Assembly: GCA_036274645.1 (NCBI GenBank)
Contig: DASUFH010000326.1
Location: forward strand, 1-17,143
DNA from: DASUFH01 sp036274645
GTDB lineage: Bacteria > Acidobacteriota > Terriglobia > 20CM-2-55-15
DNA length: 17,143 nt
Direction of reading: 5' to 3'
The notes below the pieces were generated by a model. That model was not told the origin of the DNA. It saw only the letters and a list, made by a program, of their open reading frames with translations, and made no database searches. Positions 1 through 6,847 of the stretch are shown here, one piece after another; positions within the stretch are counted from its first letter, which is position 1; each line of letters begins with the position of its first letter. The translations under genes and the position numbers were made by a program.

Positions 1-1427
1 CCGGTCGGGCGGTCCAGTTGCCTGAACTGAATGCGCAGAGGACCGAAGTTCCCGTCCGGCGCCTCGGCGCCCGGTTCGAACTGCACTGTGCCGGATACGG
101 GCGCCGGCGGCGCCACGACCAGAAGCACGCCTTCCACATCCGAGTTGGACACTTCAACGATGGCGGAGCCACTCACTGTTCCGGCGCCCGGCCGGGAGAC
201 GTTGGCGGTGGCAATGTAGGCTCCGGGAGCGACCTTCGCTTCGAAGCTTCCGTCCGCGGGGTTGTATGTCGGGCGGGAGTCGCGGAGATTACGGCTCAGG
301 AGAATTTCGGATTGAATGGCCTGTAATGGGTCGGCGTCGCGCGGCTGGAACGTGATTGTCGCGTTCTGCGGCGTCTGCCCGCCGCCCGGGTCGAGCACCT
401 GGCCGCGAACCCGATAAGGCTGCTGCAATTCCAGCGTCAGATCCATGTTCCTCAATTCGGCGGCCGGCGCCACGTCGAGGATCACGGCGGAATTGATGTC
501 CGGAACACCCGGGTAATACGAAACCGAATAGTTCTGAGGGACGCGATTCGCTGTCGGCTGGGCGACGTTGGTCAGGATGGCCAGTTCAGGTGGGAGCGCG
601 CCTGTCGACGCGCCTCCGCCCGGCGGATTCCCGGCGCCAAGGTAATAGCGGCCCGGAGTCAGGTAGAAGATCCGGTACTGGCCGCGATCGTCCGACTGCG
701 CCGACGCCACGCGTTCGGTTTTGCGCTGGCCGTTTTCGTCCCAGACAAAACGGGTCACGTCGACCGGAACGCCGGCAATCGGCCGGCCGGCGCGATCGTT
801 CAGGCGTCCGCTGATTGCGGCGACGGCGGTCATGCGCATGACGATGTCGCTTTTTGCCTGGCCGGCGGCGAGGACAATCGGCGTGGACGACCCGCCGCTT
901 CCACGTTGACCGAAATCCTGGCGCGCGAATCCGTTGGCTGTAAACGTCACCCGGTATCGTCCGGGAGCGAGACCAGTGAACGCAAAACGGCCCTGCTCGT
1001 CGGTCAACGCCGGCGGATGCGACTTCGAGATGACGGCGATGTTCCCATTCGGACTGACCGTGATGGTGTCGATATCGTCGATGGGTAGCGACATCATGGC
1101 TTTCATCTGCGCCGCCTCTTCAGGCGGCAGATCATCCGCCTGCGCTTCCTGCGCCATCGCCTGAGTCATGATCGACAGCATGCTGGCCGACAGGGTAACT
1201 TCCATCGGTGGACGATCGCCGGCCACCATCTCCGCGAACCCGCCGAGTTCCGCGTCGAGGCGCGCAAGGGTCACCGTGACGTTCGCCATCGGCGCGGCGC
1301 TTCCACTCTGGAGTACCACGCCGGAGATGGCCGCCGTCTGAGGCGGGGCCGGCGGTGGAACCGGTGGACGCTGACGCGGCGCCGGCGCCTGCAGGAGCAG
1401 GGAAAACAGCATGAGAAGAGATGTCAT
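1..1427 (-). CDS. Secreted carboxypeptidase-regulatory-like domain protein (partial, 3' end outside window)
   Basis: The reading frame is open from ATG at 1427 to the left edge (475 full codons) with no stop, so the C-terminus is missing. The first 16 residues (MTSLLMLFSLLLQAPA) form a short hydrophobic signal-like segment, followed by a Pro-rich stretch. Beta-sandwich modules of the carboxypeptidase regulatory (CarboxypepD_reg-like) type follow, marked by repeated TDEQGRFAFTGLAPGRYRV and SDDRGQYRIFYLTPGRYYL motifs. I see no catalytic residues, so the likely role is structural or binding at the cell surface. The start is well supported: GGGAGG lies 5 nt upstream, inside the end of the preceding gene, and ATG overlaps that gene's TGA as ATGA, suggesting translational coupling. 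The protein aligns along its length with the product of the upstream gene, so the two arose by tandem duplication. The substrate or partner is unknown. Confidence 0.8.
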   Translation of the reverse strand, partial: MTSLLMLFSLLLQAPAPRQRPPVPPPAPPQTAAISGVVLQSGSAAPMANVTVTLARLDAELGGFAEMVAGDRPPMEVTLSASMLSIMTQAMAQEAQADDLPPEEAAQMKAMMSLPIDDIDTITVSPNGNIAVISKSHPPALTDEQGRFAFTGLAPGRYRVTFTANGFARQDFGQRGSGGSSTPIVLAAGQAKSDIVMRMTAVAAISGRLNDRAGRPIAGVPVDVTRFVWDENGQRKTERVASAQSDDRGQYRIFYLTPGRYYLGAGNPPGGGASTGALPPELAILTNVAQPTANRVPQNYSVSYYPGVPDINSAVILDVAPAAELRNMDLTLELQQPYRVRGQVLDPGGGQTPQNATITFQPRDADPLQAIQSEILLSRNLRDSRPTYNPADGSFEAKVAPGAYIATANVSRPGAGTVSGSAIVEVSNSDVEGVLLVVAPPAPVSGTVQFEPGAEAPDGNFGPLRIQFRQLDRPT

Positions 1428-2359
1428 CGCGCGCCTCCCGCAGGAATCATCCGCAGTTCAATCGATGCGGCGGAGCCTTCAGATATCTGGACAGCCTGGC
1501 CGCCCGCTTCCGACGCCGCGAGCAGATCCGGATCAAACCATCCGTACGGTTCCACCGCTTCCCAGGAGAACACCCTGTAGTCGCCGGGCGCGATGTTCGT
1601 GATGGTGAAACGGCCGTTTTCGTCGGTTGTGGCGGTCTTGAATAGTTCGGTTCGACTTCGAGACCGCGCCGGAACCAGAACCACCTGCGTGACCGGCGCC
1701 GGCTGAAACCGGCTGTCTGCAACCACGCCACTGATCTGCCCGCTGCCAAAGCCGACGACGAGATCCAGCGTTCCTGTTGCCGGGCCGGAGATCCTCAGCG
1801 GGGAATCCAGCGCGTCTGCGCCCTGGAACCGGGATTCTTTGAGATATACGTTAATCGGGGTGGCCGGCCCGCCTCTTGCCGGGGCGCCACCACCACCGCC
1901 TCCAAAGCCACCGCCTCCAAAGCCACCGCGTCCGCCCCCTCCGAAGCCACCGCCTCCCAGCGCGAGAACCATGACGCGATAGGCGCCGGCAGCGACATTG
2001 TCCAGGCGGAACGAACCGTCGGCCTGCGGCTGTGCGGAGGCCGACAGACCGCCGGTCGCGCGGGTGGCTGTTCCGACCTCCTGAAGTTGGATACGCATCT
2101 GTTGCAGCGTGGTTGTTGGAGGAATCTGGCCATCGACGCGGATCTGGCCCTGGATTGTTGCCGCCGGCGTGACCGTGACCACGAGGTTGTCGATGTCGCG
2201 GTCGGACACGACCACCGTCGCCGTTCCGGTGAGGCGGCGTGGCGCCACGAAGTTCGCGCCGCCGAACCCTCCCGCCGTTGGGTCAAACTGGCGGGGATCC
2301 AGTTGGCGGGGATCCACCTGCCGGGGATCCACCTGCCCGTCCTGCGCGCCGGCCGTCAC
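1424..2359 (-). CDS. C-terminal half of a secreted carboxypeptidase-regulatory-like protein, separated by a nonsense codon
   Basis: This 311-codon frame lies in the same frame as 2363-3445 and is separated from it only by TAA and one ACC codon. It can formally start at GTG 2359, but that start would give a protein without a signal peptide and beginning inside a beta-sandwich module. Visible parts are a DPRQ-type tandem repeat at residues 10-27, a module with RIQLQEVG and GSFRLDNVAAGAYRVMV, a Gly-rich stretch around residues 134-167 (plus-strand 1860-1960), and a last module with DENGRFTITNIAPGDYRVF. The C-terminus ends LRMIPAGGAR. I read it as the downstream part of one broken gene and not an independent gene. 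Re-initiation at the GTG or readthrough of TAA could still make a product. The stop overlaps the start of the next gene (ATGA). Confidence 0.7.
   Translation of the reverse strand: MTAGAQDGQVDPRQVDPRQLDPRQFDPTAGGFGGANFVAPRRLTGTATVVVSDRDIDNLVVTVTPAATIQGQIRVDGQIPPTTTLQQMRIQLQEVGTATRATGGLSASAQPQADGSFRLDNVAAGAYRVMVLALGGGGFGGGGRGGFGGGGFGGGGGGAPARGGPATPINVYLKESRFQGADALDSPLRISGPATGTLDLVVGFGSGQISGVVADSRFQPAPVTQVVLVPARSRSRTELFKTATTDENGRFTITNIAPGDYRVFSWEAVEPYGWFDPDLLAASEAGGQAVQISEGSAASIELRMIPAGGAR
1890..1958 (-). repeat. Low-complexity GGGGF-type coding repeat
   Basis: A degenerate 15-bp periodicity (unit ccgcctccaaagcca at 1896-1910 and 1911-1925, then diverged copies) encodes a Gly-Phe-Gly rich segment on the minus strand. 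It lies between two beta-sandwich modules of the broken secreted protein and probably acts as a flexible linker. Confidence 0.7.
2291..2335 (-). repeat. Three tandem 15-bp units encoding DPRQ(V/L/F)
   Basis: Units at 2291-2305, 2306-2320 and 2321-2335 share the core gggatcc spaced exactly 15 bp apart, differing at one to three bases. A degenerate fourth unit lies at about 2276-2290. On the minus strand they encode the pentapeptides VDPRQ, VDPRQ, LDPRQ and then FDP, inside the C-terminal half of the broken gene, beginning about 28 bp from the nonsense codon. The period preserves the reading frame, which fits slippage-driven length variation in a surface-exposed linker. Confidence 0.85.
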
Positions 2360-2362
2360 GGT

Positions 2363-2365
2363 TTA
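2363..2365 (-). other. In-frame TAA nonsense codon splitting the 1424-3445 gene
   Basis: On the minus strand the frame reads Arg-Asp-Leu-Arg-Pro-Gly-Ile-TAA-Thr-Val-Thr-Ala-Gly. The paralogue in 1-1427 reads Val-Ala-Pro-Gly-Ala-TAC-Ile-Ala-Thr-Ala at the aligned site, and other modules of both proteins have Pro-Gly-x-Tyr. One substitution from TAC or TAT to TAA explains the break. No other stop or frame change is seen in either half, so the change is recent, or an assembly or read error. Confidence 0.85.
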
Positions 2366-3445
2366 GATACCGGGACGCAGATCGCGAAAATCCATGCCCC
2401 CCGTTGCGGCGTTGTAGTTCACGCTCGGCAAGTCCGCGGCCACCATTTCCAGAGACAGGCCGGCCAGCGTCGGATCCAGGCTCTGCGGGGATATCGTGAC
2501 GGACGCGTTGGCGGGCGGCATGTTTGTTCGCGGATCAATCAACCGTCCGCGGACGCGGAACGTTTTCGGACGGGGCGTCAGTCTCAGATCGATGCCGCCG
2601 ACCTCGGCGCCGGGCAGCAGGTCGATGGGACGCGCATCGGCTACGCTGGTGACGCCGGGGTAATAGGCGTAGTTCAGCGGGATCGGCATGATGTTGGCGT
2701 TCGGCGTCGAGGCGCCGAACGGAGCCAGCATCGTGGATGCAATGTCGAGCATGGAATTCGGCCCGGCGGAAACGCTGCCGGCCTGCAGGTAATAACGTCC
2801 AGGCGTGAGCCAGTAGATGCGATATTCGCCGCGATCGTCGGTGACGGCGTTTCCGGCCGACTGATAGGACCGCTGGCCGGTTGAATCATAGGAGTAGCGA
2901 AACACCTGAATGGGCACGTTGATCAGGGGTTGATCGAAAGGATCGACGATCCGGCCGCTGATGTTTCCGGCGGGTGTCAGCGCAACCGCGGCGTCTTTGA
3001 ATTCCTGGCCGGCAACGACGTTGATCGGTGTTCCCGGTCCGCCGGAGTACCGCTGACCATAGCTTTGCCCCACGTATCCGTTGGCAATGACACTGATGGT
3101 ATAGCTGCCTTCATCGACGTCCTGAAACACGAAGTGTCCCGCTTCATCGGTCATGACCGGCGGGATCGGCTGAAAGGCCGGCCCCGCTCCCCGCGCCCCG
3201 CGGGGGCCGGCTGGTCCCCCAGGTTGTCCCGGCGCCGGCGGCGCAACCCGATCCGCAGCTCCGGCGATTCCCGGCGCTCCACGCCCCTGTCGCGCCAGCG
3301 TGACCCGCGCCGCCGGAATCGGGGCCGCCGTTCCCACCGCCGAAACGACGCCTTCGATGACTGCTTTTTTCGGTTGCTGCTGGGCCGAACCAACGGCCGT
3401 CGAGAGCAACAGAGCCACACACAATGCAAAGAATAAGTGCTTCAT
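2363..3445 (-). CDS. N-terminal half of a secreted carboxypeptidase-regulatory-like protein, truncated by an in-frame TAA
   Basis: The frame extends upstream to 3613, but ATG 3445 is the better start. It has GGAG 8 nt upstream and begins a clear signal peptide (MKHLFFALCVALLLSTAVGS, likely cleavage after the next Ala, before QQQ). Residues about 28-60 open a regulatory-like beta-sandwich (VIEGVVSAVG). Modules ending DEAGHFVFQDVDEGSYTISV and DDRGEYRIYWLTPGRYYLQA follow. Residues 78-105 are low-complexity Gly/Pro/Ala/Arg. Translation ends at residue 360 in DLRPGI followed by TAA, where this fold continues with Tyr-x-Val. The unbroken product would be 673 residues (1424-3445). The fold is extracellular and non-enzymatic; the function is unknown. 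No convincing promoter could be assigned upstream. Confidence 0.8.
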   Translation of the reverse strand: MKHLFFALCVALLLSTAVGSAQQQPKKAVIEGVVSAVGTAAPIPAARVTLARQGRGAPGIAGAADRVAPPAPGQPGGPAGPRGARGAGPAFQPIPPVMTDEAGHFVFQDVDEGSYTISVIANGYVGQSYGQRYSGGPGTPINVVAGQEFKDAAVALTPAGNISGRIVDPFDQPLINVPIQVFRYSYDSTGQRSYQSAGNAVTDDRGEYRIYWLTPGRYYLQAGSVSAGPNSMLDIASTMLAPFGASTPNANIMPIPLNYAYYPGVTSVADARPIDLLPGAEVGGIDLRLTPRPKTFRVRGRLIDPRTNMPPANASVTISPQSLDPTLAGLSLEMVAADLPSVNYNAATGGMDFRDLRPGI

Positions 3446-3612
3446 CGTCACGCTCCAGGAAAAGATTCGTGCTTTCGACGGATAAAAGACTAGCACGTGA
3501 GGGAGGGCCCGGATAAATCTGGTTTTTTTCGGATGGCAGGATTTCAATGGTCGATGGCGACAGATCGGATTTCCGTGAAATCGGGCAGTTCTCGGGTAGG
3601 ATGACCTTTTCA

Positions 3613-3759
3613 CGGAGGGCCATGATGGTCCTCGTCACCTACAACTCCGATCTTGGAGACGCGTGGGAATGGATGGATCAGCCCTGCTATCCGGAACTCT
3701 ATTCCGGCCAGGTCTACCGGATGGGCATCAACTTCATGATCTACGCGATGTCCCATTAA
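3613..3759 (+). pseudogene. C-terminal remnant of a DUF4159-type protein
   Basis: From ATG 3622 or 3625 to TAA 3757-3759 the plus strand encodes about 45 residues: MMVLVTYNSDLGDAWEW, then a short charged/aromatic stretch, and YRMGINFMIYAMSH at the end. From memory, these two blocks (T-x-N-x-D-x-GD-x-WEW and the terminal GxNxxxYAMxH) are the conserved C-terminus of DUF4159 proteins, which normally have 200 or more residues. Upstream of 3613 the frame shows no family similarity, so the rest of the gene has been lost. A GGAGG at 3614-3618 precedes the ATGs at about 3-6 nt, so a tiny product cannot be excluded. The assignment is by motif recall only. Confidence 0.6.
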
Positions 3760-3839
3760 GCCCGGGATCTCGTCCCGAAAGACTCCCCCTGACCGATCTT
3801 GCGCCCGGCAAGTACCTAGTTCAGCTGAAAATTTCGCTT

Positions 3840-3862
3840 TGTAGGGCGGTCTATGACCGCCC
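3840..3862. repeat. REP-like short palindrome, copy 1
   Basis: The core is an 8-bp perfect inverted repeat, gggcggtc-tat-gaccgccc (3844-3862), preceded by tgta. The same core with the same tat loop recurs at 6657-6675, and a variant with an agc loop at 6729-6747, all in intergenic DNA. Flanking sequence to the left (gctgaaaatttcgc) also resembles the flank of the third copy read on its minus strand, which suggests a longer ancestral unit. Confidence 0.7.
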
Positions 3863-4063
3863 AAAATCTCACAATGGCGAGCCACGCAGAACATGCGGAC
3901 CTGCACACTTCCGCAGGTGGTCGTGGAGCACGTTGGAGCCCAGACATGAGTGGATTGTTTCGTCAGGTTGCCCAAAACAGTCGCGGAATCCGGTAATGAT
4001 TAAGGCCGTCCATTCCTGGACATCCCCGGATTTTGCCAGGGCGTTACGGCGCCGGGCGCCGCG

Positions 4064-5065
4064 TCAGCTTTGGACCGGCAGGCGGCGCACGACGATACGG
4101 GCTTCTTCGAAGAGGCGGAATGCGGAGTCGTTGAGCGGGTAGTCCGCGTTAAAGACCACTTCGCGGATCCCGGAATTGATGATCATCTTGGCGCACATCA
4201 GGCAGGGAGCAAACGTGCTGTAGATGACGGCATCCTTCACCGACACCCCGTGGTAAGACGCCTGCACGATCGCGTTTTCCTCGCCGTGGGAGCACAGGCA
4301 TTCGTCCAGCTGCGTGCCGGAAGCCGCCATGTTGTTGCAGCGGGGACAGCCGCCCTCGTTGCAGTTGCGTGTGCCGCGTGGGGTGCCGTTGTAACCGGTG
4401 GAGATCACGCGCTTGTCGCGCACGATGATGGCCGCCACATGACGCTTCATGCAGTTGGACCGTGACGCGACGACCGTCGCAATGTCCATGAAGTAGCGAT
4501 CCCAGTCCGGACGGGGAACCCGGCTGAGCAGGCGCGCGGCCAGCGTGTCGACGCGGGCGCGCAGTTCGTCGAGTGTCCCGCTGTTGTCCAGGGTCTCGTC
4601 GGCGAGCGCTTCGACCGCCAGCAGATTCTGGGATGCGGTGTCGCCGCTCAGTTCGATCGTTTCCAGTTCGATGAACCGCTCGAGCGACACCGCTTCCTTT
4701 TCGCGCTGCCGCGTCTTCGCGCGTTCGAAGCGCAGGTCCACCGGCGCTTCGATCCGGATCAGCCGAAACGATTTTGTCTTGCGGAGCGCCATCACCTCGG
4801 ACGGGTTGCGGATCGAGTCGATGACGCCGTGCGCGCCTTCGGGCAGGCGTTCGAGCACACGCTCGGCCAGGACCGCCGGTCCAAAACGCCGGCGCAATTC
4901 ATTGCCGGTCGCGATCAGGTTTTCGCGAGTCAGTTCCTTGCCCTGGGACCGGACCTCTTCGCGGATGACATCGGAGAGGGAATGGTAATGGAATCCCTTT
5001 GCCTCAAGACACCGGGCCACTTCGCCTTTGCCGGACGCGTTGCGCCCCGTTAGTCCTATCAGCAT
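4064..5065 (-). CDS. dCMP deaminase with N-terminal P-loop kinase-like domain
   Basis: The 333-residue product joins two domains. Residues 1 to about 180 are a P-loop nucleotide kinase-like domain with Walker A GRNASGKG (7-14), DSIRNPSE (83-90) and an Arg-rich lid-like region (112-130). Residues about 187-333 are a zinc-dependent cytidine/dCMP deaminase: HVAAIIV (209-215), H260-G-E262 and P287-C288-L-M-C291, with H260, C288 and C291 as zinc ligands and E262 as the proton shuttle. Family knowledge predicts deamination of dCMP to dUMP for dTTP synthesis in the cytoplasm. A Cys-rich insert (C235, C240, C243, C256, C258) resembles that of fungal-type dCMP deaminases. ATG 5065 is chosen because MLIGLTG begins the P-loop strand; a TTG at 5125 would add 20 unrelated residues. 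No clear ribosome site is visible. The gene is divergent from glgA with a 59-bp gap. A role in DNA or RNA editing is unlikely. Confidence 0.85.
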   Translation of the reverse strand: MLIGLTGRNASGKGEVARCLEAKGFHYHSLSDVIREEVRSQGKELTRENLIATGNELRRRFGPAVLAERVLERLPEGAHGVIDSIRNPSEVMALRKTKSFRLIRIEAPVDLRFERAKTRQREKEAVSLERFIELETIELSGDTASQNLLAVEALADETLDNSGTLDELRARVDTLAARLLSRVPRPDWDRYFMDIATVVASRSNCMKRHVAAIIVRDKRVISTGYNGTPRGTRNCNEGGCPRCNNMAASGTQLDECLCSHGEENAIVQASYHGVSVKDAVIYSTFAPCLMCAKMIINSGIREVVFNADYPLNDSAFRLFEEARIVVRRLPVQS

Positions 5066-5124
5066 TGTGGCGGTTACGATACTATGAACGGCCGCAGTTG
5101 GGAAAGGCGCAGCTGAGTTCTTCA

Positions 5125-6609
5125 ATGGATGCTCTGAAAATCGTGATGATTGCAGCCGAGGCTGTGCCGTTCGCCAAGGCGGGCGGTCTTGCCGACGTGG
5201 TTGGCGCGCTGCCCATCGAATTGGAACGTCTGGGCGCCGGGGTTTCGGTGGTCATGCCGCGCTACGGATCGATCGATCTCGGGCGGTATGGTTTTGCGCC
5301 GTACGACCCGTTTCCCCGTGGCGAGACGGTCGTCGGACCCGACCGCGTCCCGTTTGATGTCCATTGCGGAACGATTCCCCGGTCGAATGTCCGCGCCTTC
5401 CTGATCGGCAACGACACCTATTTCGGCCGGGCGGGCATCTACGTCGATCCGGACACCGGCGTCGATTATCCGGATCAGGTGGACCGCTGGATCTTCTTTC
5501 AACGCGCGGCCGTCGAGTTTCTGCGGGCCGCCCTGCCCGGCGTCAATATCGTTCACTGCCACGATCACCAGACCGGGCTCGTTCCCGCCTACGTTCAGCG
5601 GGACGGCGGGCTCCGGCAGGCCGGGTCCGTATTCACGATTCACAACATGGGCTACCAGGGACTGTTCAGCCGCGACACCCTGCTTCGCGCCGGGTTCGCC
5701 GGCCACGATTTCTATCCGGGAAGCCCATTCGAGTTTTTCGGCAGCGTGAACTTCATGAAGGCGGGAATCGCGCTGGCGGACCTGATCACCACCGTCAGCG
5801 AAACCTATGCCCGCGAAATCAGCCACTCCCGGGAATTCGGCTACGGACTGGAAGGCGTAGTCGCCGCGCGCGGCGCGGATGTCATGGGGATTCTGAACGG
5901 AATCGACACGGAAGAGTGGAATCCCGCCACGGATCCGCTGATTGCGGCGCATTACAGCGCGTCGGATCTGGCCGGGAAGCGCGAGAACAAACGTCTCCTG
6001 CTGGAGGAGTTCAGATTCCCCAATCCGAACCTCGATCGGCCGGTCCTGGCCATGGTGTCGCGCATCGATGTCCAGAAGGGATTCGATCTGGTGGCCCCCT
6101 CGCTCGAATCCATTCTCAAGGAGGACGTCTATTTCGTGATGATCGGGACCGGGAATAAGCAGACCGAGACGGCGCTCGGCGCAATTGCGGCGCGCCATCC
6201 CGAGCGGGCCGGCATGGTTTTCGCCTACGACAACGCCATGGCGCACCGGATCGAGGCCGGCGCGGACATCTTCCTGATGCCCTCGCGCTATGAGCCCTGC
6301 GGCTTGAGCCAGCTTTACAGCATGCGCTATGGAACAGTTCCCGTCGTGCGGACCACCGGCGGACTGGCCGATACGGTTCCGGAGTTCGACCCGGATGCGG
6401 GAACGGGAATGGGATTCCGCTTCGGACGATACGAGACCGACGCCCTGATGTGGGCCATCCGGCGCGCCCTGAGCTTCTGGCAGAAGCCCGACGTGTGGCG
6501 AACGATCATGGTGAATGGCATGACCGCCGATTTCAGCTGGGCGGCTTCGGCCCGCCGGTATCTGGACGCCTATCATCGCGTGACGCGGCGCCGCGCCGTC
6601 GGCGTGTAG
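5125..6609 (+). CDS. glgA: Glycogen/starch synthase (ADP-glucose type, GT5)
   Basis: The 494-residue cytoplasmic enzyme transfers glucose from ADP-glucose (possibly UDP-glucose) to the growing alpha-1,4-glucan. GT-B fold motifs are in order: K18-A-G-G-L-A-D near the N-terminus (the KTGGL motif binding the sugar nucleotide, with Ala for Thr), HCHDHQT at 144-150, the SRIDVQKG block at 312-319 opening the second domain, and PSRYEPCGLSQLYSMRYG at 386-403 with E389 of the E-x7-E motif, followed by TTGGLADTV. Length matches the family (about 475-500). The frame is open upstream to 4999, but ATG 5125 gives the standard start in MDALKIVMIAAEAVPFAKAG; ribosome binding is weak there. It stands alone, with no glgB, glgC or glgP in the window. 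It is divergent from the deaminase gene, and its 3' side carries REP-like repeats. Confidence 0.93.
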   Translation: MDALKIVMIAAEAVPFAKAGGLADVVGALPIELERLGAGVSVVMPRYGSIDLGRYGFAPYDPFPRGETVVGPDRVPFDVHCGTIPRSNVRAFLIGNDTYFGRAGIYVDPDTGVDYPDQVDRWIFFQRAAVEFLRAALPGVNIVHCHDHQTGLVPAYVQRDGGLRQAGSVFTIHNMGYQGLFSRDTLLRAGFAGHDFYPGSPFEFFGSVNFMKAGIALADLITTVSETYAREISHSREFGYGLEGVVAARGADVMGILNGIDTEEWNPATDPLIAAHYSASDLAGKRENKRLLLEEFRFPNPNLDRPVLAMVSRIDVQKGFDLVAPSLESILKEDVYFVMIGTGNKQTETALGAIAARHPERAGMVFAYDNAMAHRIEAGADIFLMPSRYEPCGLSQLYSMRYGTVPVVRTTGGLADTVPEFDPDAGTGMGFRFGRYETDALMWAIRRALSFWQKPDVWRTIMVNGMTADFSWAASARRYLDAYHRVTRRRAVGV

Positions 6610-6651
6610 GAGTTATGAAGGCGAACGGAGGCATCCTGGTCCCCGTCTCCT

Positions 6652-6753
6652 TGTAGGGGCGGTCTATGACCGCCCGGCTTTTCAGGGTGAATTTCTGTGA
6701 AATCAAGAGATTCCCACCCCGAAACGTCGGGCGGTCAGCGACCGCCCTTACAG
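6652..6753. repeat. Pair of REP-like palindromes in opposite orientation (BIME-like)
   Basis: Copy A at 6657-6675 (gggcggtc-tat-gaccgccc, preceded by ttgtag) and copy B at 6729-6747 (gggcggtc-agc-gaccgccc, followed by ttacag) face each other, since the flanking tgtag and ttaca are reverse complements. The 53-bp middle has partly complementary ends (gggtgaat and attcccaccc), so the whole 100 bp can fold as one structure. Position just after glgA and before the bc operon is typical for bacterial interspersed palindromes. No RAYT transposase gene is in the window. Confidence 0.7.
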
Positions 6754-6847
6754 GCGCTAATTTTGCAGCCGAAAGCGCGCTTGCGTCACGGGAGATGACC
6801 CGTTAAACTTGCTGATTTGACTGTAGGAGTATGGATCTCGCCTGTAT

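Larger units (their letters stand above)
3446..4063. other. Intergenic region with gene debris, no intact gene
   Basis: This 618-bp stretch between the secreted-protein gene and the deaminase gene contains the DUF4159-like remnant (3613-3759), a possible short remnant with a DLAPGKY motif (3789-3830) and one REP-like palindrome (3844-3862). Overlapping open frames at 3610-3975 (minus) and 3663-4142 (plus) have no recognisable domain, no consistent start signal and compete with each other, so I do not call them. The rest shows nothing I can identify. Confidence 0.6.

Noticed and set aside
2087..2884. 265-codon plus-strand frame across the broken secreted-protein gene
   Set aside because: It mirrors the coding pattern of the minus-strand gene, has low-complexity His/Arg composition and no domain.
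3610..3975. 121-codon minus-strand frame in the intergenic region
   Set aside because: It covers the DUF4159 remnant in antisense and the palindromic repeat, with no family match.
4047..4061. Palindrome cggcgccgggcgccg next to the deaminase stop codon as a terminator
   Set aside because: The arms leave almost no loop and no T-run follows on the minus strand.
5122..6576. Long 484-codon open frame on the minus strand opposite glgA
   Set aside because: It is antisense to a certain glgA, has no recognisable domain, and such frames are common in GC-rich genes.
6781..6809. TTGCGT-17-TAAACT as a promoter for the bc operon
   Set aside because: Only half of the -35 bases match; too weak to annotate, although a promoter is expected near here.
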